Origin: SPCO01 sp964579825
GTDB taxonomy: Bacteria; Chloroflexota; Limnocylindria; Limnocylindrales; CSP1-4
Reading direction: 5' to 3'
NCBI GenBank assembly: GCA_964579825.1
Contig: CAZOHT010000007.1
Coordinates: forward strand, 1 to 64,000
DNA: 64,000 nucleotides
Part shown: one piece after another, positions 16,411 through 25,718 of the stretch
Layout: each line of letters begins with the position of its first letter
Numbering within the stretch: the stretch's first letter is position 1
Translations under genes and position numbers: made by a program
Notes under the pieces: generated by a model
What the model was told of the DNA's origin: nothing
The model's database searches: none
The model's input: the letters and a program-made list of their open reading frames with translations, nothing else

Positions 16411-16758
16411 TCAGTCCAGGGTGGTGGGCACAGCGGACTCGTCGGGGACGACCACGACGGCGGTGCCGTACGCGACGATCTCGCTCATGGAGCCCGACAG
16501 CGACGAACTGTCGTAGCGCATCGACAGGATCGCGTTGGCGCCCAGCAGCGTGGCGTTCTGGATGAGGCGGTCCAGGGCCTGCCGTCGGGAGTCCTCGAGC
16601 AGGCTCGTGTACTCGTGGATCTCGCCGCCACCCAGGGAGCGGAGTTCGGCCATGAGGTTGCCGCCGATGCCGCGGCTGCGGACGACGAGGCCGAACACCA
16701 TCCCCTTCGACTCGGTGATGCGGTGGCCGGCGACGAATGGGGTCGTGACGACGATCAT
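16411..16758 (-). CDS. YbjQ/DUF74 heavy-metal-binding-domain family protein
   Basis: A 115-residue protein with the family core TTPFVAGHRITESKGMVFGLVVRSRGIGGN and LGANAILSMRYDSS, characteristic of the pentameric YbjQ/UPF0145 fold. Function in the family is unresolved despite the heavy-metal name. The ATG at 16758 overlaps the upstream DUF971 gene stop, so the three small genes form one operon. Confidence 0.88.
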   Translation of the reverse strand: MIVVTTPFVAGHRITESKGMVFGLVVRSRGIGGNLMAELRSLGGGEIHEYTSLLEDSRRQALDRLIQNATLLGANAILSMRYDSSSLSGSMSEIVAYGTAVVVVPDESAVPTTLD

Positions 16759-17165
16759 GCGTGCTCCTCGTGACGGTCCAGGACGGACGGTGTGGGTGCC
16801 GCGGCGGCGTGCCCGGTCCGTCGCCGGGTGCACTCGTCGCACGGGCAGTACTCGCGCAGCATCGTGAAGGTGTAGTAGCCGGTGTGGTGGCCGTCGCCCC
16901 AGTGCGGCGCGATGGCATAGCCGCCGATCATCGCGACGTCGGTGAGCCGGATCTGCTCATCGGTCAGGACCGGGGCGCTGTCCAGCCAGCCGGGGAGGCC
17001 CGCCTCGCCGCGGCAGTACGCGCACGGGCAGAGCCAGCGCAGGGGAAGCATCTCGTAGGCCGTCTGGTGGCCGTCGCCCCAGACGATCGAGAGGCGCCCG
17101 GCGGCACGGTCGGCATGGATGGAGACCGGCGTGACCAGTTCGGGCGGCGTCGAGGGGCTGTGCAT
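16755..17165 (-). CDS. DUF971 (GBBH-like N-terminal) domain protein
   Basis: From ATG 17165 this gives 136 residues with the GBBH-like N-terminal domain: LSIVWGDGHQTAYEMLPLRWLCPCAYCRGE and a second Cys pair in REYCPCDECTRRR. In this family four cysteines may bind a metal, sometimes Zn or an Fe-S cluster. The C-terminal half repeats the GDGHxTxYY pattern, so the family domain is complete. An upstream ATG at 17225 is possible but the extra residues look non-conserved. Confidence 0.8.
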   Translation of the reverse strand: MHSPSTPPELVTPVSIHADRAAGRLSIVWGDGHQTAYEMLPLRWLCPCAYCRGEAGLPGWLDSAPVLTDEQIRLTDVAMIGGYAIAPHWGDGHHTGYYTFTMLREYCPCDECTRRRTGHAAAAPTPSVLDRHEEHA

Positions 17166-17314
17166 CTGCCCGAATCGTACTCGCTTGCGGGTCCGAGGTC
17201 CCCGCGGCACGCCGAAGCGACGCATGCGCGGCCCGGGTCCTCGCCCGTGTCACACGGGAGGGTCGCCCGCCCACCCCGGACCATCGGCCGACGGCGCATC
17301 CAGACGTCCTTGGC

Positions 17315-17320
17315 TATGCT
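17315..17320 (+). promoter_or_regulatory. Leaderless-type -10 box TATGCT
   Basis: TATGCT begins 13 bases before the ATG of the ABC ATPase at 17328, so the transcript should start at or next to the start codon. Confidence 0.5.
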
Positions 17321-17327
17321 CGCCGCG

Positions 17328-18299
17328 ATGACTCTGGAGATCGATCACGTCACGAAGCGATTCGGGGCGAATCTCGCACTGGACCGCCTGACGTTCGAGG
17401 TCCCGCGTGGTGCCGTGTTCGGGTTCCTGGGCGCCAACGGCGCCGGCAAGACGACCACGATGCGGATCTGCCTCGGGATCCTGGATGCCGACGCGGGCGA
17501 GGCGCGCTGGGACGGATCGCGGACGACGGACCTTCCGCGCCGGACCTGGGGCTACCTGCCGGAGGAGCGCGGGTTGTATCCGCGCATGGCCGTCCTCGAT
17601 CAGCTCGTCTACTTCGCGTCGCTCTACGGGGTGCCAGCGGACAAGGCGCGCAAGGACGCCCTCGGCTGGCTGGACCGGTTCCTGATCTCGGATTACGCCC
17701 CACGCCGCGCGGAGGAGCTGTCCAAGGGCAACCAGCAGAAGGTCCAGTTCATCGCGGCGATCCTGCACGACCCCGAGGTCCTGCTCATGGACGAGCCGTT
17801 CACGGGCCTCGATCCGGTCAACCTGGTCCTCCTGCGCGAGGCGTTCCTGGAGCTGCGGGATCGGGACCGGACGCTCATCTTCAGCACGCACCAGATGGAA
17901 GCCGCCGAGGCGTTGTGCGAATCGGTCGCCATCGTCGATCACGGCCGGGTCGTCGCCGGCGGCACGCTGAGTGCCCTCAAGCGCGCGAGCGGCCGGCGGA
18001 CGGTGCGCCTGGGCGTCGAAGGCGAAGCCGCCCCCGCGTGGGTCGCGGACCTGCCCGGCGTGACGATGGTCCGGCCGGGCGCCGGTCACGTCGAACTCGA
18101 ACTGGATCCCGGCGTCGAACCGTCCGGCGTCCTGGCGGCGCTCATCGGCAAGGGCGTCGCGGTGACCCATTTCGAACTGACCGATCCGAGTCTCGAAGCC
18201 ATCTTCATCGAGCATGTCGGGCGCTCGCCCGACGACGAGCTGGCGCTGGGTCTCGACGCGGCGCCCGGTCCCAGCCTTCCGGCCGGCGGGATCGCCTGA
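17328..18299 (+). CDS. ABC transporter ATP-binding protein, NatA-like
   Basis: A 323-residue ATPase with Walker A GANGAGKTT, signature LSKGNQQKVQFIAAIL and Walker B VLLMDEPFTGLDP. The LSKGN signature and a C-terminal extension of about 80 residues are typical of the NatA/DUF4162 group of ABC-2 exporters. The start is the ATG at 17328, which follows a TATGCT promoter box. It overlaps the permease by ATGA at 18299. The substrate is unknown: NatAB exports sodium in Bacillus, but close relatives differ. Confidence 0.88.
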   Translation: MTLEIDHVTKRFGANLALDRLTFEVPRGAVFGFLGANGAGKTTTMRICLGILDADAGEARWDGSRTTDLPRRTWGYLPEERGLYPRMAVLDQLVYFASLYGVPADKARKDALGWLDRFLISDYAPRRAEELSKGNQQKVQFIAAILHDPEVLLMDEPFTGLDPVNLVLLREAFLELRDRDRTLIFSTHQMEAAEALCESVAIVDHGRVVAGGTLSALKRASGRRTVRLGVEGEAAPAWVADLPGVTMVRPGAGHVELELDPGVEPSGVLAALIGKGVAVTHFELTDPSLEAIFIEHVGRSPDDELALGLDAAPGPSLPAGGIA

Positions 18300-19621
18300 T
18301 GGCCCGACGCGACTCGCTCATGCCCAACGCGGGCATCGTCGCCCGCCGCGAGTACCGAGATCGGGTGAAGAGCCCGCTGTTCATCGCATCGACCCTGGTC
18401 CTCATGGCCATCGCCTTGATGGTCACGCTGGCCCCGATCGCCATCCGCTACATGGACCGCTCGACGGTGACCCGGATCGCGATCGTCGCCGCCGACGAGG
18501 ACCTGGCCCTGCGCGCCATCGGTGTCGCCGACAGCATGCTGAACGCGCCACCGGATGGGGCGGACCCGGCCACCTGGAAGCGGCCGTTCATCATCGAGCG
18601 GGCGACGGACGCCGCGACGGCGTCAGCGGAGCTGGCCCGAGGCGACGTGGCCGGCGTGATGACCGTCCAACGCCTGCCGACCGGTCAGATCGATGTCGTG
18701 TACACGACCAGCGGTCCGGCCGATGGCGTTCGCAGCACGCTCGTCGGGTTCGCCGCCATCGGCATCGGCATCATCGACTGGACGTCGTCGTTGCCCGAGG
18801 ACTCGCAGCTCGGGGCGTTCCAGGTCCCGAACTTCCGCGCCGAATCCACGAACGTCGCTACCGAGGGCGGGACGGCGATCTCGCCCCAGGCGGTCGCCAG
18901 CCGTGCCTTCCTGGGGATCGTCTTCGTGGTGCTCCTGTTCATGACCGTGATCATCTACGGCATGTGGGTCGCGACCGGCGTCGCCGCCGAGAAGAGCAGC
19001 CGCGTGATGGAACTGATGATCAGCGCGGCCTCGCCGAGACAGCTGCTGGCCGGCAAGGTCGCGGGCATCGGCGGGGCGGGTCTGACCCAGTACGTCGCGA
19101 TCGTCGTGCCGGCGCTGGTCGTCCTGGCGTTCCAGGACCGGATCGCCGAGGCCATCCTGGGGCCCGCGTGGGCGGCCGGCACCCCCCTTGTCGGGCTGAC
19201 GCCCGGCCTCCTCATCGGCTATGGCGTGTTCTTCCTGCTGGGCTTCACGCTGTTCGCCCTGATCTACGCGTCGATGGGCTCGTTCGTCAGCCGGCCCGAT
19301 GACCTCCAGACGCTCTCGCTGCCACTCAGCTTCGTGGCGGTCGCGGGCTATCTGTCGGCGATCCTCGCCCTGAGCGGTGGCGGCGGAACCTGGACGCTGG
19401 TCGCGTCCTTCCTCCCGCCGTTCAGCCCATTCGTGATGCTGGCGCGGCTGATGATCGGCGCGGTGCCGCCGTGGCAGGTGGCCCTGTCGATCGGGATCCT
19501 CATCGTCACGATCGTGTTCGTCGCCATCGCGGCGACCCGGATGTACGCGGCGGGTGTCCTGCTCTACGGCCAGCGCCCCGGCGTCCGAGCCTTCATCGCG
19601 GCGGCCCGCAAGGCGGGGTAG
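18299..19621 (+). CDS. ABC-2 type permease, NatB-like
   Basis: A 440-residue membrane protein with one N-terminal helix (about 25-45), a large extracytoplasmic domain to about residue 200, and five or six further helices from VFLGIVFVVLLFMTVIIYG onward. This layout and the EKSSRVMELMISAASPRQLLAGK segment match the NatB/COG1668 permease family. It is translationally coupled to the ATPase. Confidence 0.87.
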   Translation: MARRDSLMPNAGIVARREYRDRVKSPLFIASTLVLMAIALMVTLAPIAIRYMDRSTVTRIAIVAADEDLALRAIGVADSMLNAPPDGADPATWKRPFIIERATDAATASAELARGDVAGVMTVQRLPTGQIDVVYTTSGPADGVRSTLVGFAAIGIGIIDWTSSLPEDSQLGAFQVPNFRAESTNVATEGGTAISPQAVASRAFLGIVFVVLLFMTVIIYGMWVATGVAAEKSSRVMELMISAASPRQLLAGKVAGIGGAGLTQYVAIVVPALVVLAFQDRIAEAILGPAWAAGTPLVGLTPGLLIGYGVFFLLGFTLFALIYASMGSFVSRPDDLQTLSLPLSFVAVAGYLSAILALSGGGGTWTLVASFLPPFSPFVMLARLMIGAVPPWQVALSIGILIVTIVFVAIAATRMYAAGVLLYGQRPGVRAFIAAARKAG

Positions 19622-19719
19622 GGCGGTAGCCGGCGGCTGGCGCTGGCGCGCGGCCGCGGCTGGAGTGCCCGCCCGCGGCTGGTGCGCGTACCAGCGGCTG
19701 GTGCGCCCACCAGATGCAC

Positions 19720-19813
19720 ATCCGCGATGGATCCCTCGTGGACCGATCCAGGACACGCGTTGGCCGCGGCCCTCGTTCTCGATCCACGCTCGCTCGTTGC
19801 GGATGTGCAGCTG
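19720..19813 (+). repeat. 95-bp intergenic element, copy 2, with terminal inverted repeat
   Basis: CAGATGCACATCCGC (19711-19725) and GCGGATGTGCAGCTG (19799-19813) are inverted repeats with one mismatch that bound this copy. The arms match 2702-2796 and, inverted, 44926-45020. It is preceded from 19625 by GCGGCTGG-type short repeats. The 19622-19849 interval has no gene. Confidence 0.65.
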
Positions 19814-19849
19814 TGAGTAGCGGCGTGCGACCCGCGCGACCCGCGCGGC

Positions 19850-20602
19850 CTACGATTCGTCGTCGAGGGGCAATCGGCTGATCAGGGCGAGGACCGGAGC
19901 CGTCGCCACGGTGGGTGGCGGCAGGGGTTCGGCGCCGTCGTCCGCGAGCCCGCCCGCCCCGCCGACCACGGCTGCCGCCGGGATGAACCGCCACAGGCGG
20001 CTGCGGACGCCCGGGAAGTAGGGGCTCATCCGCTGGCGGGCCAGCACGCCGGCCACGCCTTGCGCCGCCACGGCCGCGAACAACGCCTTGCCTTCCGTGG
20101 CGATCGCCGGCACGGCGACCACCTCGTCGCCCGGGCGCAGGATGCGCCGCAACGCCTCGCGCCGTTTCACGAGTGGCTGCGACAGCAACGACCGACCGTC
20201 CAGGTGCAGCAGGTCGAATGCCAGGAACGCCGCCGGCTGCCCAGGTTCCCCGGCCAGCCGTCGCTCCAGCTCTCGCGGATCCGCCCGGCCCGTGCCATCC
20301 ACCACCACCAGCTCCCCGTCCAGGATCGCCGACCGTGCCGCCACCCGAACGGCCAACCCGGCCAACTCGGGGAGTGCCGCGGATACGTCCACCCCGGTCG
20401 CATCCACGATCCGCACCGCACCGTCGCCCGGCTGCATCGCCGGTCCGACGTAGGCGAACGCCCGCACGCCGCCCCACCACGGCTCGAAGAGATGCTCGTC
20501 CGAGTCGAAGGCGTCGGGCAGCAGGCGTGGCTCCATCGGCCGCAGGTCGGGGAGGTCCGGCAGCAGGTCCGTGTCCAGCCGGAAGGTGAGCTGGTCTGGC
20601 AT
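19850..20602 (-). CDS. Degenerate ATP-dependent DNA ligase-like protein (LigD ligase-domain family)
   Basis: This 250-residue protein aligns by motif to the adenylation domain of LigD-type DNA ligases: FEPWWGGVRAFAYV (motif I position), LDGELVVV, FDLLHLDGRSL, and GVAGVLARQRMSPYFPG followed by SRLWRFI. The catalytic lysine of motif I (normally EPKWDG) is Trp42 and the Asp is Gly44. The motif IV Glu is Ala184, its Lys is Arg189, and the motif V lysines are absent. The OB domain is also missing. So the fold is kept but ligation is not expected. It is divergent from the S9 peptidase gene. Its role is unknown. Confidence 0.75.
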   Translation of the reverse strand: MPDQLTFRLDTDLLPDLPDLRPMEPRLLPDAFDSDEHLFEPWWGGVRAFAYVGPAMQPGDGAVRIVDATGVDVSAALPELAGLAVRVAARSAILDGELVVVDGTGRADPRELERRLAGEPGQPAAFLAFDLLHLDGRSLLSQPLVKRREALRRILRPGDEVVAVPAIATEGKALFAAVAAQGVAGVLARQRMSPYFPGVRSRLWRFIPAAAVVGGAGGLADDGAEPLPPPTVATAPVLALISRLPLDDES

Positions 20603-20625
20603 GGCACGACGATGGTAGTCCTCGG

Positions 20626-20631
20626 TACACT
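20626..20631 (+). promoter_or_regulatory. Leaderless-type -10 box TACACT
   Basis: TACACT begins exactly 12 bases before the GTG start of the S9 peptidase gene, the expected distance for a leaderless mRNA. Confidence 0.55.
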
Positions 20632-20637
20632 GCGCTC

Positions 20638-22758
20638 GTGCCCCGACCCCCCAAGCCAGACGACCTGTACCGCCTGCGCATCCCGATCGGCGTTCGCCTG
20701 TCGCCGGACGGTCGAAGTGTCGTCACGGCGCTCAAGACCGTCGCGCCCGGCTTCGATGGCTACCGCCACGCGCTCTGGCTGGTCCCGACCGACGGCGGCG
20801 AGCCGCGCCAACTGACGATCGGTGCGAAGAACGACTGGCATGCGCGCTTCTCGCCCGACGGCAGGACGATCGCCTTCCTGTCGGACCGGCGCACCGTGGT
20901 CGAGGAGGAGCCCGAGCGCTCGTCCGTCAAGGACCGCGAAGACGCGTTGCAGGTCTACCTGCTCCCGGTCCATGGTGGCGAAGCCCGCCGATTGACCGAC
21001 CTGCCGCGCGGCGTCTCCGACGTCGAGTGGTCGCCCGACGGGTCGCAGCTCGTCGTCGTGAGCGCGTCGTACGCGGCCGACTTCAAGGCGGACCGGAAGG
21101 TCCGGGGGCTCGCCAAGTCGGCCGAGCCGGGCTCGCCGCCGCCGTCCGACTATCGGTTCGTGGACCGCCTCGACTACATGCTCAACGGCGAAGGGTTCAC
21201 CTACGACCAGATCGATCATCTCTGGCTGGTGGACGCCGCGACCGGCGAGGCGACCCGACTGACGGACGGCTCGACCGCCGAGCACACCCCGGCCTGGTCG
21301 CCGGACGGGACGCGGATCGCGTTCTCGGCCGATCGCCGGCGCGACCACGACCTCGCCTTCCGCTCGGACCTGTACACGATCGACGTCAAGACCCGAAACA
21401 CGACGGCCATCACCGCCGGGCCGAAGTCGTTCTTCACCGACCCCACCTGGATGCCGGACGGCCGCACGATCGTGGCGCTGGGGCATCGATTCCCGAGTCA
21501 TGCCGCCTCGCGCAACGACCTCTGGCTGTTCGCGGCGGACGGATCCGATGCGAACCCGGAGGGTGGGCGAAACCTCTCGGGCGAGCACGACCTGATGCCC
21601 GGTTCCGGGATGAACAGCGACATCACCATCGGCGACGCGATCCGTGTCATCCCGTCCCAGGACGGCACGTGGCTGACGTTCACCGCCCCGATCCAGGGCG
21701 CCTACGAACTGTTCCGGATCGCCGTCAAGGACGGCCGCCTCGAGCGGATCACGGACGACCCGCACTACATCTCGGGTTGGGACGGGATCCCGGGGGAGGG
21801 GATCGAGGGCCGGCTCCGGATCGCCTACCTGCGCTCCACGCCGACCGAGGCGCCGGACCTGTTCTGGATGGACGGTCGGTCGCATCCGAGGCGGCTGACC
21901 GAGTTCAACAAGGACGTCCTCGCCGACATCGAGCTCCGCCCGGCGCAGGAGCGCCACGTCACCGTCGATGGGTGGGACGTCCAGGGCTGGTTCATCCCGG
22001 GCGGCTCTAACACGGCCGCGCGGCCGCTCGTCCTCGAGATCCATGGCGGCCCGCACACGCTCTACGGCTGGTCGCCGATGTGGGAGTTCCAGGTCCTCGC
22101 GGGTGCCGGGATCGGCGTCTTCTACAGCAACCCGCGTGGCTCCGAGGGCTACGGAGAGGCGTTCAACGACGCCAACCACCGCGACTGGGGACCCGGGCCG
22201 ACGCGCGATGTGCTGGCGGGCGTGGAGTCGCTGGTCAAGGACGGGCTCGCGGACCCGGACCGGCTCGGCGTCACCGGCGGCTCGTATGGCGGGTATCTGA
22301 CCAACTGGATCGTCGCGCACGACCATCGATTCCGCGCGGCGATGACCTGCCGATGCGTGACGGACATGGGGATGCTCTTCCTGACCGGCGACATCAGCGG
22401 TGGCGAGTGGGCCACGCTCGAGTTCGACGTGACGCCGTGGGAGGATCCGGCCTACTTCCGCGAGATCTCGCCGCTCACGTACGCCGATCGGATCAAGACG
22501 CCACTCCTCATCCAGCACTCCGAGCGCGACATCCGCACCACCATCGGCCAGGCCGAGGCGCAGTTCACCGTCATGCGCTCACTCAAGAAGCAGGTCCGCC
22601 TGATGCGCGTCCCCGAGGAGACCCACGAGCTGACGCGCTCCGGCACGCCGTTCCGCCGCGTCGAGAACCTCGAGATCGTGCGCAGCTGGTTCACGCACTT
22701 CCTGGTCCAGGGCAAGCGCGGGATGCCGCCCCTCCCGAAGGTGCGCGCGGGCCGCTGA
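20638..22758 (+). CDS. S9 family prolyl oligopeptidase / acylaminoacyl-type peptidase
   Basis: A 706-residue protein with an N-terminal WD40/TolB-like beta-propeller (repeated RLSPDGRSV, FSPDGRTIAFLSDR, WSPDGTRIAFSADR) and a C-terminal alpha/beta hydrolase. Catalytic residues by motif are Ser549 in GGSYGGY, Asp631 in HSERDIRT and His663 in EETHELTR. No signal peptide is seen, so a cytoplasmic peptide-cleaving role is likely. GTG start with TACACT box 12 bases upstream; divergent from the ligase-like gene. Confidence 0.9.
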   Translation: MPRPPKPDDLYRLRIPIGVRLSPDGRSVVTALKTVAPGFDGYRHALWLVPTDGGEPRQLTIGAKNDWHARFSPDGRTIAFLSDRRTVVEEEPERSSVKDREDALQVYLLPVHGGEARRLTDLPRGVSDVEWSPDGSQLVVVSASYAADFKADRKVRGLAKSAEPGSPPPSDYRFVDRLDYMLNGEGFTYDQIDHLWLVDAATGEATRLTDGSTAEHTPAWSPDGTRIAFSADRRRDHDLAFRSDLYTIDVKTRNTTAITAGPKSFFTDPTWMPDGRTIVALGHRFPSHAASRNDLWLFAADGSDANPEGGRNLSGEHDLMPGSGMNSDITIGDAIRVIPSQDGTWLTFTAPIQGAYELFRIAVKDGRLERITDDPHYISGWDGIPGEGIEGRLRIAYLRSTPTEAPDLFWMDGRSHPRRLTEFNKDVLADIELRPAQERHVTVDGWDVQGWFIPGGSNTAARPLVLEIHGGPHTLYGWSPMWEFQVLAGAGIGVFYSNPRGSEGYGEAFNDANHRDWGPGPTRDVLAGVESLVKDGLADPDRLGVTGGSYGGYLTNWIVAHDHRFRAAMTCRCVTDMGMLFLTGDISGGEWATLEFDVTPWEDPAYFREISPLTYADRIKTPLLIQHSERDIRTTIGQAEAQFTVMRSLKKQVRLMRVPEETHELTRSGTPFRRVENLEIVRSWFTHFLVQGKRGMPPLPKVRAGR

Positions 22759-22850
22759 TCCCGTTCCCGTCATCGGAACGTCGTCCGACCGTCACGTGAC
22801 CCGCGCATCATCCGGATCGACGACTCGCCGAACCGTCCATCTGGTGCGCC

Positions 22851-24050
22851 TTGGGCCCGACCTTGCTCTTTGCCTTCGTTGCCGGGATCCTCACGATCCT
22901 GTCGCCGTGCATCCTGCCGGTCGTCCCGTTCATCGTGGGTACGGCCAGCACGGACTCGCGCCGCCGGCTGGTGGGGATCGTCGCCGGCTTCACCGGCATG
23001 TTCCTCGCGGTGACCGTCCTCCTGGCGTCCGTTCTGGCTGCGGCCGGGTTGACCACGGATCGGCTCAGGCTACTAAGCGTGATCCTGCTCTTCGTCTTCG
23101 GGGCGACACTGGCCGTCCCACGCCTGGGTCGATGGTTCGAGGCTCGGGCCGTCCTGCCGGCCCGGATCGGCGCGGTCGTGTTCGATCAACGACCAGGATC
23201 CGGGCTTGCCGGCGGGGTCGCTCTTGGTGCGGCGATCGGCTTGGTCTGGGCGCCGTGTGTCGGGCCGATCATGGCCGCCGTGATCGCCACGGCCGTGACC
23301 GCGGGTCCGACGCTGGATGTCGTCGCGATCGCCCTCGCGTACGCGCTCGGGGCGGCCGTCCCGTTGATGCTCGTCGGTGGCCTTGGCCGCCGGGCCCTCG
23401 ATTCGATGGGATCCGCCGGACGACGCATCCACATCACCCAGGGCTTCGGCGTTCTGACCATGACGTCCGCATTGCTCATCGCGACGGGCTACGACGCGCC
23501 CCTCCAGGCGGCGGTCGCCGATCGCTTGCCGGCCGGGTGGTCCGCCGGGCTCACCGCTGTCGAGGCCGTCGGTGCCCCACAGGAGGACCAGTCGGTGGCA
23601 TTGGAAGACCTTGGGATGGCTCCCGATCTGACGGGTATCACGGCATGGATCAATAGCGATCCGCTCACCCTGGCCGCACTTCGCGGGAAGGTCGTGTTGG
23701 TCCACTTCTGGACCTTCGGTTGCATCAACTGCATCCATGTCCAGCCGTACGTCAAGGCCTGGTACGACAAGTACGGGGCCCAGGGCTTCGTGGTCATCGG
23801 AGTCCACACGCCGGAGCTGTCGTTCGAGCGGGAGATCGCCAATGTCCGCGCCTCGGTCGCCGAAACGGACGTTCGGTTTCCGGTCGCCTTCGATCCGGAC
23901 TACCGGACGTGGCGAGCGTTCGGGAATCGCTACTGGCCGGCCTTCTACTTCATCGACAAGGCCGGCCATATCCGCTACACCCACTTCGGGGAAGGCGGCT
24001 ACGACGGGTCGGAGTCGGTCATCCGCGAGCTCCTGGCGGAGCCTCTCTGA
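22851..24050 (+). CDS. CcdA-like membrane protein fused to thioredoxin domain (DipZ type)
   Basis: The first 240 residues have six hydrophobic segments of the CcdA/DsbD family with cysteines in LSPCILPVVPF and VWAPCVGPIMAA that carry electrons across the membrane. Residues from about 260 form a TlpA/redoxin-like thioredoxin domain with FWTFGCINCIHVQPY (CxxC). The fusion resembles actinobacterial DipZ and would reduce extracytoplasmic disulfides. The start is uncertain: TTG 22851 is the first codon giving the full first helix, with no clear Shine-Dalgarno. Confidence 0.87.
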   Translation: MGPTLLFAFVAGILTILSPCILPVVPFIVGTASTDSRRRLVGIVAGFTGMFLAVTVLLASVLAAAGLTTDRLRLLSVILLFVFGATLAVPRLGRWFEARAVLPARIGAVVFDQRPGSGLAGGVALGAAIGLVWAPCVGPIMAAVIATAVTAGPTLDVVAIALAYALGAAVPLMLVGGLGRRALDSMGSAGRRIHITQGFGVLTMTSALLIATGYDAPLQAAVADRLPAGWSAGLTAVEAVGAPQEDQSVALEDLGMAPDLTGITAWINSDPLTLAALRGKVVLVHFWTFGCINCIHVQPYVKAWYDKYGAQGFVVIGVHTPELSFEREIANVRASVAETDVRFPVAFDPDYRTWRAFGNRYWPAFYFIDKAGHIRYTHFGEGGYDGSESVIRELLAEPL

Positions 24051-24267
24051 GCCGCGTTCGGATCGCGACTTCGTAGCGAGTCATCGGCCGGCCCTTGGAC
24101 GCGATCGATGGGAAACCTCGAAGCCTCACGCTCGGCTTCGGCTCTTGCAGGAAGACTTGCGATCCGACGACGTCTCGATGGACCGTGACTCGCACGCCGA
24201 CGGTGGGCTCGGCGTCGCCTTCGTCGCGTGCCGCGGAGCGCGGACCAGTGCAGGCGACCTGGGCTGG

Positions 24268-24951
24268 TCAGGTCCCGTTGTCGGTGGAGAGGTCCTTGTC
24301 CTCCATCTCCCAGGCATGGTCGAGCGTGTGGTAGGCGGCGTGTCGGATGAGGAACCAGAGCGTCCACGACCGCTTGGGCCGCTCGATCTCGCCCGCGTTG
24401 GCCGCGCGCAGCCCGGCCACGAAGTCCCTCCGGTGCTGCGCCAGTCCGTCCGGGCTGAGCGCGGCCTCCTCCGGGATCCGGATCCCGACCTGTTTCGCGA
24501 AGTCCTCGCTCTCGGTTCGGATGACATGCCGCACGATCCGATCCCGATCGCGCCCGCCGCCGCGCGGACCCTTGCGCATCTCCAGCGAGACACGTGCCGC
24601 GACATGATCGAAGAATGCCCAAGACGCCTGCAGGAGCGTGATCCTGCGATCGAGCTCGGCCTCGCTCATCGGCCCGTGCTCGGTCGACGACGACGAGAAG
24701 GAGAGGCCGTAGAAGTCGGTCATCCCGCTGCCGATCCGGTCCTCGATGATCTCGAGCGGCCCGGCGGCGTCGAATTCGACGGCCATCCCGGCGAGGTCCG
24801 CGACCGGCCGGTAGCGCTGCCGATAGGACTCGAGCGTCTCGAACGCGAGCTCGGGGGTCTTCGCGCCCCGATTCCAGCCTGGCCAGTCGAGGGCGAAGGC
24901 GACCGAGCGCTTCCCCTTGGGTCCGCGTTCGATGATCGTACGGATGGGCAT
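24268..24951 (-). CDS. DinB/YfiT-like putative metal-dependent protein
   Basis: From ATG 24951, 227 residues. The C-terminal half resembles the DinB four-helix-bundle superfamily, with histidines placed like its metal site in IRHAAYHTLDHAWEMEDKD. The N-terminal part RTIIERGPKGKRSVAFALDWPGWNR resembles a short PilT- or HicB-like beta segment also found in such proteins. I cannot name a function. Neighbours are unrelated, and the 217 bases separating it from the convergent DipZ gene hold nothing recognisable. Confidence 0.6.
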   Translation of the reverse strand: MPIRTIIERGPKGKRSVAFALDWPGWNRGAKTPELAFETLESYRQRYRPVADLAGMAVEFDAAGPLEIIEDRIGSGMTDFYGLSFSSSSTEHGPMSEAELDRRITLLQASWAFFDHVAARVSLEMRKGPRGGGRDRDRIVRHVIRTESEDFAKQVGIRIPEEAALSPDGLAQHRRDFVAGLRAANAGEIERPKRSWTLWFLIRHAAYHTLDHAWEMEDKDLSTDNGT

Positions 24952-25043
24952 GGCGCCATAGTGCACCAGGGCCGACGCGGCCGGACTCGCCCAGGCTCAA
25001 TCTGCCGCGCTAGCCTTGCGCTACCACTGCATGGAGACGCGCG

Positions 25044-25718
25044 TTGAACCTGCTGCTGACGTCCGCCGGGATCAAGAACCCGAGTATCCGAGCCGCCCTG
25101 CTCGAGCTGCTCGGCAGGCCGATCGAGGACTGCACCGCGCTCGTCATCTCCACCGCGAGCTATCCGCTCCGGCACGGCCCGCAGCTCGCGCGTCGCTTCA
25201 TCGCCGGCCTGGAGCCCGAGACGCCGATGGCCGAACTCGGCTGGACGTCGGTCGGCGCCCTCGAACTCACGGCCCTGCCCAGCCTCGAGCGAACGGTGTG
25301 GGTCCCGTGGGTCGAGGAGGCCGATGTCCTGCTGGTGAACGGCGGCGACACGATCTACCTGGACTGCTGGATGCGCGAGTCCGGACTGGCCGAGCTGCTC
25401 CCCTCGCTGGACCTCGTGTACGTGGGCCTCAGCGCCGGTAGCCTGGTCATGTCGCCCGCGGTCGCGGACGACTTCGCATCCTGGACTCCGCCGGCCGGTG
25501 GCGAGGGGCTGGGCTTCGTCGACTTCGAGATCTTCCCGCACCTGGACAACCCCGCCTTGCCGGAGAACACGATGGCCGATGCGGAACGATGGGCGGCTGG
25601 GCTGACGCGGCCCGGCTACGCGATCGACGACGAGACGGCGATCAAGGTGGTCGATGGCGTCGCCGAGGTGATCTCGGAGGGCCACTGGCGGCTGTTCGAG
25701 CCCTCTTGCCATGACTGA
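25044..25718 (+). CDS. pepE: Peptidase E, S51 family
   Basis: A 224-residue class I glutaminase-like fold protein with the nucleophile elbow GLSAGS (Ser130) and a Glu/Asp-rich surrounding as in S51 dipeptidase E and cyanophycinase-like enzymes. PepE hydrolyses Asp-X dipeptides. Starts with TTG at 25044, preceded by GGAGA 9 bases upstream. It overlaps the following small ORF by 8 bases. Confidence 0.83.
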   Translation: MNLLLTSAGIKNPSIRAALLELLGRPIEDCTALVISTASYPLRHGPQLARRFIAGLEPETPMAELGWTSVGALELTALPSLERTVWVPWVEEADVLLVNGGDTIYLDCWMRESGLAELLPSLDLVYVGLSAGSLVMSPAVADDFASWTPPAGGEGLGFVDFEIFPHLDNPALPENTMADAERWAAGLTRPGYAIDDETAIKVVDGVAEVISEGHWRLFEPSCHD

